NCBI GenBank assembly: GCA_003154115.1
Contig: PMCF01000139.1
Span: 1 to 35,822 of the forward strand
DNA from: Anaerolineae bacterium
GTDB lineage: Bacteria > Chloroflexota > Anaerolineae > Fen-1058
Length of the DNA stretch: 35,822 nucleotides
Direction: 5' to 3'
Shown here: piece by piece, positions 15,226 through 23,762 of the stretch
How the letters are laid out: every line of letters begins with the position of its first letter
How positions within the stretch are numbered: position 1 is the first letter of the stretch
Position numbers and translations under genes: made by a program
The notes under the pieces: model-generated
What the model was told of the DNA's origin: nothing
Database searches by the model: none
The model's input: the letters and a program-made list of their open reading frames with translations, nothing else

Positions 15226-16256
15226 ATGGAAACCACCGTTCATACGACTCCCGATATTTTTGAACAACTCCAACCTGAGTGGAATGCCTTGCTGCACACC
15301 AGCACGGCCGATACGCCGTTTCTGACCTACGAGTGGCAGAAGACGTGGTCTGACTGCTTGTGTTCGTGTGAGGGCGAATTGCATCTGATGACCGTGCGGG
15401 ACAGCGGCGCATTGATTGGACTTGCGCCGCTGTTTGTTATCTCGCAGCCGGATAAAGACGGCTCACCTCAGCATTTATTGCGTTTGATCGGCAGCGTCGA
15501 TGCGTCGGACTATCTCGATCTGATTGCCGTGCGGGGGCGTGAACGCGAAGTGTTCGGCGCGATGCTGGACGCCCTGGCGCAATCCACCGATTGGGACGCA
15601 ATCGATCTGTGGAACGTGCCGGAAGCGTCGATGTCGCGCGCGCTGCTGCCGGAATTGGCGGCACAACATGGTTGGAAACTGCTCGATGAGAAGCAGGTGG
15701 TGTGCCCGATCATTCAACTCCCCACGACGTTTGACGATTACGTGCAAAGCCTCGACAAGAAAGAACGTCACGAGCTGCGCCGCAAGCTGCGCCGCGGCGA
15801 AGCGACCGAAGGCGTGACGTGGTACGCCATCACGGGCAACGATCAAACGCGCAATCTCGATGTGGAGGCCGAAGCTTTCATCACGCTGATGATGAAGAGC
15901 CGTTCGGACAAATCGGACTTCATGACCGATGAGATGCGGCGCTTTTTCCATCAGATGATTCACGCCACGCACGCGGGCGGCTTCCTGCATCTGGCGTTCT
16001 TGGAAGTGGACGGCGTCAAAGCCGCGACCTATTTGAGTTTCGATTATAACCAGAAGCGATTGGTGTTCAATTCGGGTTTGGAGACGGAAGGCTTTCAGTC
16101 GTTGAGCGCCGGTATCTTGCTCGTGGCGCGCATCATCGACGAGGCGATTCAATTGGGCTACAGTGAATTCGATTTTCTGCGCGGCGATGAGAAGTACAAA
16201 TATCAATTAGGTGCGAAGGATACGTGGATTTATCACGTGAGGATGGATCGATCAGC

Positions 16257-16260
<4 letters not shown>
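15226..16260 (+). CDS. GNAT-fold acetyltransferase (BioF2/CelD-like)
   Basis: A 344-residue protein resembling the Acetyltransf_6/BioF2-like group, with two GNAT folds in tandem. Family-like segments are FLTYEWQKTWSDCL near residue 31, GALIGLAPLFV near 64, and the C-terminal SEFDFLRGDEKYKYQLGAKD. These enzymes commonly acylate sugars or amino sugars of exopolysaccharide or envelope glycans. Its stop codon overlaps the ATG of a GT4 glycosyltransferase (ATGA), so the two are translationally coupled and probably share a surface-polysaccharide role. The ribosome site is weak (AGGA about 14 nt upstream). A MITE separates the gene from its candidate promoter. Confidence 0.85.
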
Positions 16261-17522
<1,262 letters not shown>

Positions 17523-17625
17523 TTTCAGTGTGACGATGATCATGGTGCAGATGAGCATTTTGGCACTGTGAGGCGCTCGACGGGCGGTGTATGCTTTTAG
17601 TGCAGAGCGCATAGGGAGGCCTGCC

Positions 17626-17895
17626 ATGAAAGTGACGATTGATCACAACATCTGCGATGCCAGTTTGAATTCGTGCGAACACTGCTTTTCGTTCTTCATT
17701 CAGCACCCGGAAGGCGTGGATCGCTACTGCATCATCGAGCAGGTAGAAGACGGCTCCGATAAGATGACGTTGACCATGCTGACCGACGGGCGGGAACTGA
17801 CGCTGGTATTGGACGATAAGGATCGCGAGATGGTGGCGTCGGAAGGTTGGGCGTCGCTCGTCGATTTCGTGCCCAAGTTCTATCGCGGCGGATAA
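17626..17895 (+). CDS. Small Cys-containing protein of unknown function
   Basis: An 89-residue soluble protein starting at the ATG at 17626, with GGGAGG 6 nt upstream. Cysteines are grouped at the N-terminus as C-x5-C-x2-C (CDASLNSCEHC), with one more 18 residues on (RYC). The opening MKVTIDHNICD recalls the first strand of bacterial ferredoxins, but the spacing does not match a standard 4Fe-4S motif. The rest is acidic and alternates strands and helices. A TATAAT overlaps the preceding stop codon (17518-17523) without a clear -35. A terminator follows at 17920, so it may be a single-gene unit. Metal or cluster binding is only a possibility. Confidence 0.75.
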   Translation: MKVTIDHNICDASLNSCEHCFSFFIQHPEGVDRYCIIEQVEDGSDKMTLTMLTDGRELTLVLDDKDREMVASEGWASLVDFVPKFYRGG

Positions 17896-17919
17896 TTGAA
17901 TCACGTTGATGAGGTTGAG

Positions 17920-17945
17920 ACAGCCGTGCGCTTTGGCACGGCTGT
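17920..17945 (+). terminator. Intrinsic terminator
   Basis: ACAGCCGTGC (17920-17929), the loop GCTTTG and GCACGGCTGT (17936-17945) form a perfect 10-bp stem followed by TTTACGTTCTTT. It begins 25 nt after the small Cys protein's stop codon. Confidence 0.8.
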
Positions 17946-17953
17946 TTACGTTC

Positions 17954-17982
17954 TTTACGCGGGCACGGCGACAAGGTACAAT
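17954..17982 (+). promoter_or_regulatory. Candidate promoter for the DUF2085 gene
   Basis: TTTACG (17954-17959), a 17-nt spacer and TACAAT (17977-17982). Both boxes are one or two bases from consensus. It lies just after the terminator and about 105 nt before the next start codon. Confidence 0.4.
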
Positions 17983-18012
17983 CTTGTGGGTGAAATACTC
18001 GGCCGCTCTACG

Positions 18013-18034
18013 ACCGCGTCCGCGCGGACGCGGT
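18013..18034. repeat. 22-bp perfect palindrome in a leader
   Basis: ACCGCGTCCGCG/CGCGGACGCGGT is fully self-complementary. It lies between the candidate promoter and the DUF2085 start, so it would be a very stable hairpin in the 5' leader or a symmetric protein-binding site. Confidence 0.55.
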
Positions 18035-18086
18035 TTATGAGCGCTGCGAAACCGCTCAACCTTGGCAAGGTTTTTGACGGGAGACT

Positions 18087-18848
18087 ATGGCGACGCACGT
18101 AATGGGCACACCGCTGCTAAAGCGCTCGGAACGCTGGGTATATTGGCTGGCCAAGCATTGGCTGGCCGTGTTCAATATCGCGTGGGGCGTGTTTGTGATC
18201 ACGCCGTTTCTGGCTCCGGTGTTTATGCAGATCGGCGCGACGGGTGTGGGCAACAGCATCTACTTTGTCTATCAGTTCTTCTGCCATCAACTGCCCGAAC
18301 GTTCTTTCTTTCTGTTCGGCCCCCGGCCGATGTATCCGTTGTCTGAGCTCGTCACGGTGACGCAGTCGGTCGATCCGTTTGTGCTGCGGCAGTTTATCGG
18401 CGGGCCGGAGTGGGGCTGGAAGGTGGCGTATTCCGATCGGATGGTGTCCATGTACACCGGCTTCTGGATCGCGGCGCTGGTGTTTGCAGCTTTTCGACGG
18501 CGCATTCGTCCGCTGCCGATCTGGGGCTTCTTGCTGTTGTGTTTGCCCATGGCGCTCGATGGCGGCACGCATTTGCTCAGCGATTTGCAGGCGGGTCAGA
18601 ATTTCGGCACGGGCTTCCGGGATGCGAATGTATGGTTGGCCCAGTTGACGAACTCTGCGCTGCCGGCGACGTTCTACGCGGGTGATGCGCTCGGCTCATT
18701 CAATTCGATCATGCGTTTGCTGACAGGCGCGTTATTCGGCGCGGCCACCGTGTGGTTTGTGTTTCCGTACATGGACGCATCCTTCTACGAAGTGCAGGAA
18801 GAGTTGGAAGACAAGGCAAGGCAGAGAAGCGTAATGAGTAAAACGTAA
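18087..18848 (+). CDS. DUF2085 integral membrane protein
   Basis: A 253-residue membrane protein with about five hydrophobic segments. It shows the DUF2085 pattern: YFVYQFFCHQLPERSFFLFG near residues 52-71 (conserved Cys-His) and MVSMYTGFWIAAL near residue 118 in place of the usual Cys-rich CARCxGxYxG. A Pro-Met-Ala-Leu-Asp-Gly-Gly-Thr motif follows (about residue 151), typical of the family. Function is unknown. GGGAG lies just upstream of the ATG. The last codons (RSVMSKT) are written by heptamer-repeat DNA, so the C-terminus has been extended or replaced by repeat sequence. A rhodanese gene follows 32 nt later. Confidence 0.85.
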   Translation: MATHVMGTPLLKRSERWVYWLAKHWLAVFNIAWGVFVITPFLAPVFMQIGATGVGNSIYFVYQFFCHQLPERSFFLFGPRPMYPLSELVTVTQSVDPFVLRQFIGGPEWGWKVAYSDRMVSMYTGFWIAALVFAAFRRRIRPLPIWGFLLLCLPMALDGGTHLLSDLQAGQNFGTGFRDANVWLAQLTNSALPATFYAGDALGSFNSIMRLLTGALFGAATVWFVFPYMDASFYEVQEELEDKARQRSVMSKT

Positions 18849-18856
18849 AGCGTGTA
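18829..18856. repeat. Four heptamer units overlapping a gene's 3' end
   Basis: GCGTAAT GAGTAAA ACGTAAA GCGTGTA, spelled in unbroken 7-base phase like the 4274 tract. The first units encode the last residues of the DUF2085 protein and supply its TAA stop. Confidence 0.6.
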
Positions 18857-18880
18857 ATCAGTTTGAGAGGAATGTTCGTG

Positions 18881-19198
18881 ATGCAAGAGATGAATGTGAA
18901 GGAATTGGCTGAACGAATCAAGGCCGGCAGCGCGCCGCTGATCATCGACGTGCGTGAGTCGAACGAGTATGCATATGCGCGGATTCCGGGCGCGGTGTTG
19001 AAGCCGCTGGGCGACTTTCGCGAGTGGGCGCAGGAACTGGACAAAGACCAAGAGTATGTGCTGCAATGCCATACCGGATCGCGCAGCTGGCAGGCGGCTT
19101 ATCTGTTAGAGCGCATGGGCTTCATGAAGGTCTACAATCTCAGCGGCGGCATCGAGGCCTGGTCGATGCACGTCGATGCGAGTGTGCCGAGATATTAA
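18881..19198 (+). CDS. Single-domain rhodanese-like sulfurtransferase
   Basis: A 105-residue single rhodanese domain. The fold markers are LIIDVRESNEYAYARIPGAV (about 24-43) and the active-site loop CHTGSRS, where the cysteine would carry persulfide sulfur; the CxxGxR arrangement is intact. YNLSGGIEAW near the C-terminus is also typical. Such proteins move sulfane sulfur to acceptors, often in cyanide or sulfide handling or cofactor thiolation. The ATG at 18881 is chosen because AGGA lies 9 nt before it; the start could also be 18872 or 18890. It probably shares a transcript with the DUF2085 gene upstream. Confidence 0.92.
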   Translation: MQEMNVKELAERIKAGSAPLIIDVRESNEYAYARIPGAVLKPLGDFREWAQELDKDQEYVLQCHTGSRSWQAAYLLERMGFMKVYNLSGGIEAWSMHVDASVPRY

Positions 19199-19199
19199 A

Positions 19200-19234
19200 G
19201 CGTGGTGCGTGGTGCGTGACGAGTAACGAGTGAC
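19200..19234. repeat. Five heptamer units after the rhodanese gene
   Basis: GCGTGGT twice, GCGTGAC, GAGTAAC, GAGTGAC, in continuous 7-base phase. It starts two bases after the rhodanese stop codon. Confidence 0.65.
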
Positions 19235-19266
19235 GGTTGGGATGACGTTGAAGTGGTACGACCGCT

Positions 19267-19443
19267 TTGATCTGTGGACTGCTGCCGCTGGCGTTGTTGG
19301 GCGTTGGACTGGCGTGGTATCTGTTGCCTTTCGCCGAGGGAGTGTTTGCGTATCAGCGGGAAGAGCGGACAAGGAAGTATAATGAGGTCCGGCAGCGGAT
19401 CTCCGTGGGCGGGTGTACGGTTCATCACTTGGAGCAAGGATAA
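19267..19443 (+). CDS. Small membrane ORF, possibly frameshifted
   Basis: A 58-residue frame from a TTG at 19267 to a TAA at 19441-19443. It reads LLPLALLGVGLAWYLLPFAE, a clear membrane helix, then a charged stretch YQREERTRKYNEVRQR. Its stop overlaps the next ATG (TAATG), a sign of real coupled translation. In the frame one base away, the ATG at 19242 opens MTLKWYDRFDLW just before the helix. A single-base loss near 19275 would therefore join a conventional start to this helix, so the gene may be frameshifted or rely on the weak TTG. No family recognised. Confidence 0.45.
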   Translation: MICGLLPLALLGVGLAWYLLPFAEGVFAYQREERTRKYNEVRQRISVGGCTVHHLEQG

Positions 19444-20399
19444 TGGAGCATCAAAGTTGGACCGCCGAGGATATTTCGGACAGCGGCGAAAGAGTTTCAC
19501 ATTTAGCAAAAGACTTCTCTTATTACGGTCATTTGTCGATCTATGACTTTGCGGTTCCGTATTGCTCCGGGGCGGTCGTGCTTGATGTTGGTTGCGGCGC
19601 AGGTTATGGTTCTGCTTTTCTGGCGCGCCATGGTGCCCGGCACGTGAGCGGCGTTGATGCCAGCGCCAAGGCTGTGGAATTTTGTCACGGCCACTTTGCC
19701 GCGGATAACCTGGTATTCAGCCAGACGCCTGCGGAGCGCCTGACTGGATTTCCGCCACACTATTTTGATTTGATCTTCACTTCCAATACCCTTGAACATG
19801 TTCCCAACGTCAAGGACTTTTTGCAGACGGCCTGGACATTGCTCAAACCGGATGGCCGCCTGTTGATTGCGGTGCCGCCCATCACGAATGATCAGCTGCT
19901 GTACTTGAATGTCATGAATCCCTATCACGTGAATCTATGGTCGCCACGACAGTGGCGCTTTGCGATCGGGCAGTATTTTGACCAGGTGACGCCGATCTTG
20001 CATGGGGTCGAGACCATCGGTGGAGAACCGCGTCCGGAGCATCTGGCGTTACCACCTGCTCTCGATGAGAAGACGTTCAAGTTCGCCACCGGAACGGTTG
20101 AAGATATGTATCGGGTATTTACGCTGACGACCATTTTTGTCGCTGCGCAGCCGCGCGCTGCAGAAGACTGTCCGCGTGCTACTGACCCTATGACGTTTAT
20201 CGACGACTCGTTCTCACGACCAGAGGGGTATATCGATCCCAGGCTGCGTCGGCGTTTGCGCCCCTATTTCCCTTCAGAAAAAGACCGATCTCCTTCTCGC
20301 CTGCACAGGGCCGGGTTGATCTTAAAGACGCGCGGGCCGCGGGAACTGTTGAAGGAAGCCACGCAGTTTGTTCGTTGGCGCGTACGGCGTCAGCCTTGA
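19443..20399 (+). CDS. Class I SAM-dependent methyltransferase
   Basis: A 318-residue protein with a Methyltransf_11/23-type Rossmann fold. Motif I is VVLDVGCGAGYGSAFLARHG (about 42-61) for S-adenosylmethionine binding, and the acidic residue after strand 2 is in VSGVDAS. FTSNTLEHVPNVKDFLQ and LLKPDGRLLIAVPP mark motifs IV-VI. The C-terminal 90 residues are basic (RLRRRLRPYF, RWRVRRQP) and not recognised. The ATG at 19443 is chosen (GGAG about 9 nt upstream) over an earlier GTG frame start at 19413. The substrate is unknown; the opening MEHQSWTAEDISDSGERVSH is common in methyltransferases of glycan and secondary-metabolite clusters. Confidence 0.88.
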   Translation: MEHQSWTAEDISDSGERVSHLAKDFSYYGHLSIYDFAVPYCSGAVVLDVGCGAGYGSAFLARHGARHVSGVDASAKAVEFCHGHFAADNLVFSQTPAERLTGFPPHYFDLIFTSNTLEHVPNVKDFLQTAWTLLKPDGRLLIAVPPITNDQLLYLNVMNPYHVNLWSPRQWRFAIGQYFDQVTPILHGVETIGGEPRPEHLALPPALDEKTFKFATGTVEDMYRVFTLTTIFVAAQPRAAEDCPRATDPMTFIDDSFSRPEGYIDPRLRRRLRPYFPSEKDRSPSRLHRAGLILKTRGPRELLKEATQFVRWRVRRQP

Positions 20400-20419
20400 C
20401 ATACTGATCGACTGACTTC

Positions 20420-20521
20420 ATGCCACGCCAGATTGCCTTTCTACGCCCCATCCATGTCGGCGGTCACGCTTTTTTTCAATGCACTGCTGGCGAAGACGCC
20501 CGGCATACCCGCGCAGACTGA
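20420..20521 (+). pseudogene. DUF1697-like N-terminal remnant
   Basis: From the ATG at 20420 the frame reads MPRQIAFLRPIHVGGHAFFQ and ends at a TGA at 20519-20521 after 33 residues. The opening resembles DUF1697 proteins (xxYIAFLRAINVGGHN), which are about 180 residues long. Only the first 16 residues match; the rest is unlike the family. It sits 20 nt after the methyltransferase stop and faces the convergent membrane-protein gene. A small but plausible gene fossil; chance similarity is possible. Confidence 0.4.
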
Positions 20522-20546
20522 TCCTTAAGAACGGTCGTGAATGGAC

Positions 20547-21029
20547 TCAGTTGTCTTCGGGTTGAGTCATGAATTCCCACGTCAAGCCGTGCGCGATCAA
20601 GATGAGCAGCGAGAGCAAGATCGATTCCACTTGCAGCGGTTTCAACCCCAGCGGATCCGCCAACTCCGGCGCCGCGCCAAAGATCAGCACCAGCAAATAC
20701 AGCACAATCACGATCCAGCGATAACGCCGAAACGGGCCAATCGGGCCGGTGGTCGCGCGCGTTTTCATGATCAAACGCGTCGTGAAAAACATGCCCAGCG
20801 CCGCCGCGATGACAAAGGTGGCCCGCCAGATAATCTTATTGTCACCGCTCACCTGAGCGATCAAACTCATCACGCCGGGAATCAAAAACGAAAGGTAAAT
20901 GCCGCCCGCCAGCGCGCGGGTCTCATCGTGCTTGAGCCAGTCCTTGTTGAACTGCACCACCCCCCACCACAAACCGACCAAAGCGAAACAGGTTCCGGAC
21001 ACAATGGCATAAAACGAATCGAGTGTCAT
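20547..21029 (-). CDS. Uncharacterised multi-pass membrane protein
   Basis: A 160-residue protein with five hydrophobic segments (starting SFYAIVSGTCFALVGLWWGV, then helices near 45, 70, 105 and 135) and short polar loops. No family recognised. The ATG at 21029 is well supported by AGGGAG 4-5 nt upstream. The same frame stays open upstream to 21263, but that extension is merely translated MITE sequence (VIPAKAGIH is the usual product of the GGATTCCCGC repeat) and should not be annotated. An extended -10 lies at 21193-21201, with a MITE inserted between it and the gene. Confidence 0.8.
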   Translation of the reverse strand: MTLDSFYAIVSGTCFALVGLWWGVVQFNKDWLKHDETRALAGGIYLSFLIPGVMSLIAQVSGDNKIIWRATFVIAAALGMFFTTRLIMKTRATTGPIGPFRRYRWIVIVLYLLVLIFGAAPELADPLGLKPLQVESILLSLLILIAHGLTWEFMTQPEDN

Positions 21030-21071
21030 CTTGCTCCCTTTCACGTCATTGATGGGCTGTCGTCCAATTTG

Positions 21072-21184
21072 GTTACTACTCAGCCGTTTCGCTATGCGCC
21101 GCGTATTGTCATTCCCGCGAAGGCGGGAATCCAGCCGCCGACAGTGGATTCCCGCCTTCGCGGGAATGACGGGTGAGTAGTAAC
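21072..21184. mobile_element. MITE copy C (IS66-type ends, 8-bp TSD)
   Basis: The ends are GTTACTACTCAGCC (21072-21085) and GGGTGAGTAGTAAC (21171-21184). Perfect direct repeats CCAATTTG flank it (21064-21071 and 21185-21192). The right half matches copies A and B; the left sub-terminal part (GTTTCGCTATGCGCC) instead matches the right end of copy D in inverted orientation. Confidence 0.9.
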
Positions 21185-21192
21185 CCAATTTG

Positions 21193-21201
21193 AGTATAGC
21201 A
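21193..21201 (-). promoter_or_regulatory. Extended -10 for the membrane protein gene
   Basis: On the minus strand TGCTATACT is an extended -10 with one mismatch. It ends exactly at the target duplication of MITE C, which separates it from the start codon at 21029. No good -35 is seen. Confidence 0.45.
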
Positions 21202-21275
21202 TATGCGATGCGATCGAAGCGGAGATTCTTCGCCGCTTTGCAACATCTGTCACAACCTCGCAAGTTTCTGTCCCC

Positions 21276-21304
21276 TTGCGCCTTGTCGTGGTCTAGCTTA
21301 TAAC
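21276..21304 (+). promoter_or_regulatory. Candidate sigma70 promoter for the M19-type gene
   Basis: TTGCGC (21276-21281), a 17-nt spacer and TATAAC (21299-21304), 42 nt before the start codon of the M19-type hydrolase. Spacing is ideal; each box is one to three bases off consensus. Confidence 0.55.
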
Positions 21305-21345
21305 TTACGTATTAACACATTCGCTTTTCAGTCAAGGGAGGACCT

Positions 21346-23682
21346 ATGAGCGACGATCAATCATCGGGTGTGCCGATCCCGCGCGTGCCCCTGGGCGGCG
21401 ATTACTGGCAGGTCGATCCGGGCACCGAGTTATGGGGCTTTGCCGATATCCACGCGCACCTCATGGCGCATCTGTCATTTGGCGGCAATGCCTTTTGGGG
21501 ACTGCCCTATGATCCTGAGCGCACCGGCGACGAGGCGCTGGAACATGCGCTGGCCTCGTGCGCGCCGATCCACGGCGGCCTCATCAACGTCAACCCCGAA
21601 TTCGGTCATCCGGCGGGCGGCGGCTGGCCCGACTTCATCATCTGGCCGCGTTTCACCACGTTGGTTCATCAACAAGCCTACGTCGATTGGATCTATCGCG
21701 CCTATCAGGGCGGGCTGCGCCTGATTACGTGCCTGGCCGTCAACAACGAATTGCTCGGCACGCGCAGCAATCCAAAACTGCCGACGGATGATCGCAGCAC
21801 GATCGAGCGGCAGGTCGTGGCGATGAAAGAGATGGCCGCTCATCTCGATCGACAAGCGGGCGGACCGGGGCAAGGCTGGATGCAGATCGCCTATTCCGCC
21901 GACGAGGCCCGCGCCATTATCAAGGCCAACAAACTCGCCGTGGTGCTGGGCGTCGAAGTGGACTCGCTAGGCAACTGGCATCGCCTGGAAGACCTGCAGG
22001 CCGCGTGCGGCGACGATCTCGATCGGGCGCGGCAGCTCATCGGCGCGGAGTTGGACTGGCTGCACGGCCTGGGCATCCGGCAGATCACGCCCATCCACCT
22101 GACCGATAATGCTTTTGGCGGCACCTCGGTGTATATGCGGCTGCTCGATTTGCTCAATGTGTTTGTGACCGGCCGCCATTACGAAGTGGAGGACGGCTTT
22201 GAGAGCGGCGTGCGCTATCGATTGGACTACGACGGCGACGATGTGTTCGACGACGTGCAACGCGCCGTGGTGGCCAGCGGAGAATCGTTGTCACCGGCCA
22301 AGCCGACGATGAACCGGCAGGCGTTGATTCACCAGGTGCCGGCCGTGCGCGATATTTCTGAAGCGCTGGCGCATCCCACGGTGCGCGGCGGACACGCCAA
22401 TGCGCGCGGCCTCAATGACTACGGCCTCATCCTGCTGGAAGAGATGATGCGGCGGGGCATCATCCTCGACGTCGATCACATGTCGCAGAAGTCCACGGAC
22501 ACCGCGCTGGATCTGGCCGAGCGCCATCAATATCCAGTGATTTCTTCGCATGCCTGGTTCCGCGATCTGGGCTTTAGCGCAGATGTGGAATTCGATCGGG
22601 CTGATCCCCATCATTATGGCACCGACGACGTGCACAAGGTGGCGCACGAAGCGGGCAAGCGGGCCGATCAGGTGGAGCGGATCGGTCGGTTGGGCGGCAT
22701 GATCGCGCCCATCCTCAATCAGGGCGACGTGTTGGACTTTGATAACGTCATGCCGGAGTTGGGGCACAAAGTGCCGCAGTCCTGCGCCGGATCGAGCACG
22801 GCCTGGGCGACCAGTTATTTGTATGCTGTAAACAAGATGGGCGGCCGCGGCGTCGCCATCGGCAGCGACGTGAATGGGGCGGCCGGTATGCCGGGCCCGC
22901 GTTTCGGCTCCTATGCCGCCTATGGCGCGCGCGGCGACAAACATCGCGAGCGGCTGCGCCGCGCGCAGATCGATGCGCAGATAAACGGCGTGCGCTACAA
23001 AACGCCCCTCCGCGACTATCGCTGGCATCGCTTTGACGAGAGCGGCCCCCAAGCCTATGATCGCGAAGAGCGTGAAGCGTGGCAAGCGATTGCGCAGTAC
23101 GCGGCGGGCTTCCATCCCGATCGGGATAAGCACCCGCACGACGACGCGCCGCCCATCTCGCTCATGACGATCGATAATGCGCTGCAAATGTTGTTTCGGC
23201 AGGACAACGTCGATAACATCACGCGCGGTTTCTGGCTGGCCGATGAAGCCGAGGCGGAGAAGACGGCAGCTCCACATTCCCGATCGGCCCTCAAAGGCCA
23301 TTGGTCCGACGAGCAGTGGGCGGCCTATCTGGTGAAGCGTGGCCTCGCGCTGGCTGAGAACGAACGCGATGACGATGTGCTCAGGTGGTTCGAGAAGATT
23401 ACGGGCGTGTGGAAAAAGTGGCACGACATGCAGGGCGACAATCCACCGCTGGAGCGCAACACGGCCGGTCCGCGCCGCGATTTCGACATCAACCTTGACG
23501 GATTGGCGCACTATGGCCTGTTGCCCGACTTCCTGCAAGACCTGCGCAATCAAGGTCTGGCGATTGAGGATTTTGCGCCACTGTTCCGCTCGGCCCATGA
23601 TTACGTGGAAGTATGGACGACCTGCGAACAGCGCTCGGCCGCGTTGGCCGAAGCCAACCCTGACCCAACCAAATCAATCTGA
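21346..23682 (+). CDS. Large M19-type (membrane dipeptidase-like) metallohydrolase
   Basis: A 778-residue amidohydrolase-superfamily protein. Metal-site motifs in order match peptidase M19: DIHAH (Asp34, His36, His38), Glu204 in LGVEVDS, His378 in LDVDHMS, His402 in SSHAWF, and Asp508 in IGSDVNG. Typical M19 dipeptidases are 320-400 residues; here large insertions separate the motifs and about 270 residues follow the last one. No signal peptide is seen, so it is probably cytosolic. It likely hydrolyses a dipeptide-like or lactone/amide substrate; the extra regions prevent a firmer guess. AGGGAGG lies 4 nt before the ATG, a strong start. It converges with the ATPase gene downstream. Confidence 0.82.
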   Translation: MSDDQSSGVPIPRVPLGGDYWQVDPGTELWGFADIHAHLMAHLSFGGNAFWGLPYDPERTGDEALEHALASCAPIHGGLINVNPEFGHPAGGGWPDFIIWPRFTTLVHQQAYVDWIYRAYQGGLRLITCLAVNNELLGTRSNPKLPTDDRSTIERQVVAMKEMAAHLDRQAGGPGQGWMQIAYSADEARAIIKANKLAVVLGVEVDSLGNWHRLEDLQAACGDDLDRARQLIGAELDWLHGLGIRQITPIHLTDNAFGGTSVYMRLLDLLNVFVTGRHYEVEDGFESGVRYRLDYDGDDVFDDVQRAVVASGESLSPAKPTMNRQALIHQVPAVRDISEALAHPTVRGGHANARGLNDYGLILLEEMMRRGIILDVDHMSQKSTDTALDLAERHQYPVISSHAWFRDLGFSADVEFDRADPHHYGTDDVHKVAHEAGKRADQVERIGRLGGMIAPILNQGDVLDFDNVMPELGHKVPQSCAGSSTAWATSYLYAVNKMGGRGVAIGSDVNGAAGMPGPRFGSYAAYGARGDKHRERLRRAQIDAQINGVRYKTPLRDYRWHRFDESGPQAYDREEREAWQAIAQYAAGFHPDRDKHPHDDAPPISLMTIDNALQMLFRQDNVDNITRGFWLADEAEAEKTAAPHSRSALKGHWSDEQWAAYLVKRGLALAENERDDDVLRWFEKITGVWKKWHDMQGDNPPLERNTAGPRRDFDINLDGLAHYGLLPDFLQDLRNQGLAIEDFAPLFRSAHDYVEVWTTCEQRSAALAEANPDPTKSI

Positions 23683-23762
23683 TCTGCTGAGGGTGCGAAA
23701 CCAGGACTAAGAACGAAGGCATAAAGATGTGGGTGTTTGTCGTTCTCTTCAATTGGGCAAAA

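Noticed and set aside
15510-16206. Minus-strand ORFs opposite the acetyltransferase
   Set aside because: Shadow frames; the plus-strand gene has family motifs and an ATGA overlap with the next gene.
17896-18102. 68-codon plus-strand ORF after the small Cys protein
   Set aside because: It covers a terminator, a promoter and a perfect palindrome; composition is not coding and it has no ribosome site.
21030-21263. N-terminal extension of the membrane protein at 20547-21029
   Set aside because: The extra residues are encoded by MITE C and its flanks; the internal ATG has a strong ribosome site.
22291-23598. 435-codon minus-strand ORF opposite the M19-type gene
   Set aside because: Antisense shadow; the plus strand has complete catalytic motifs, promoter and ribosome site.
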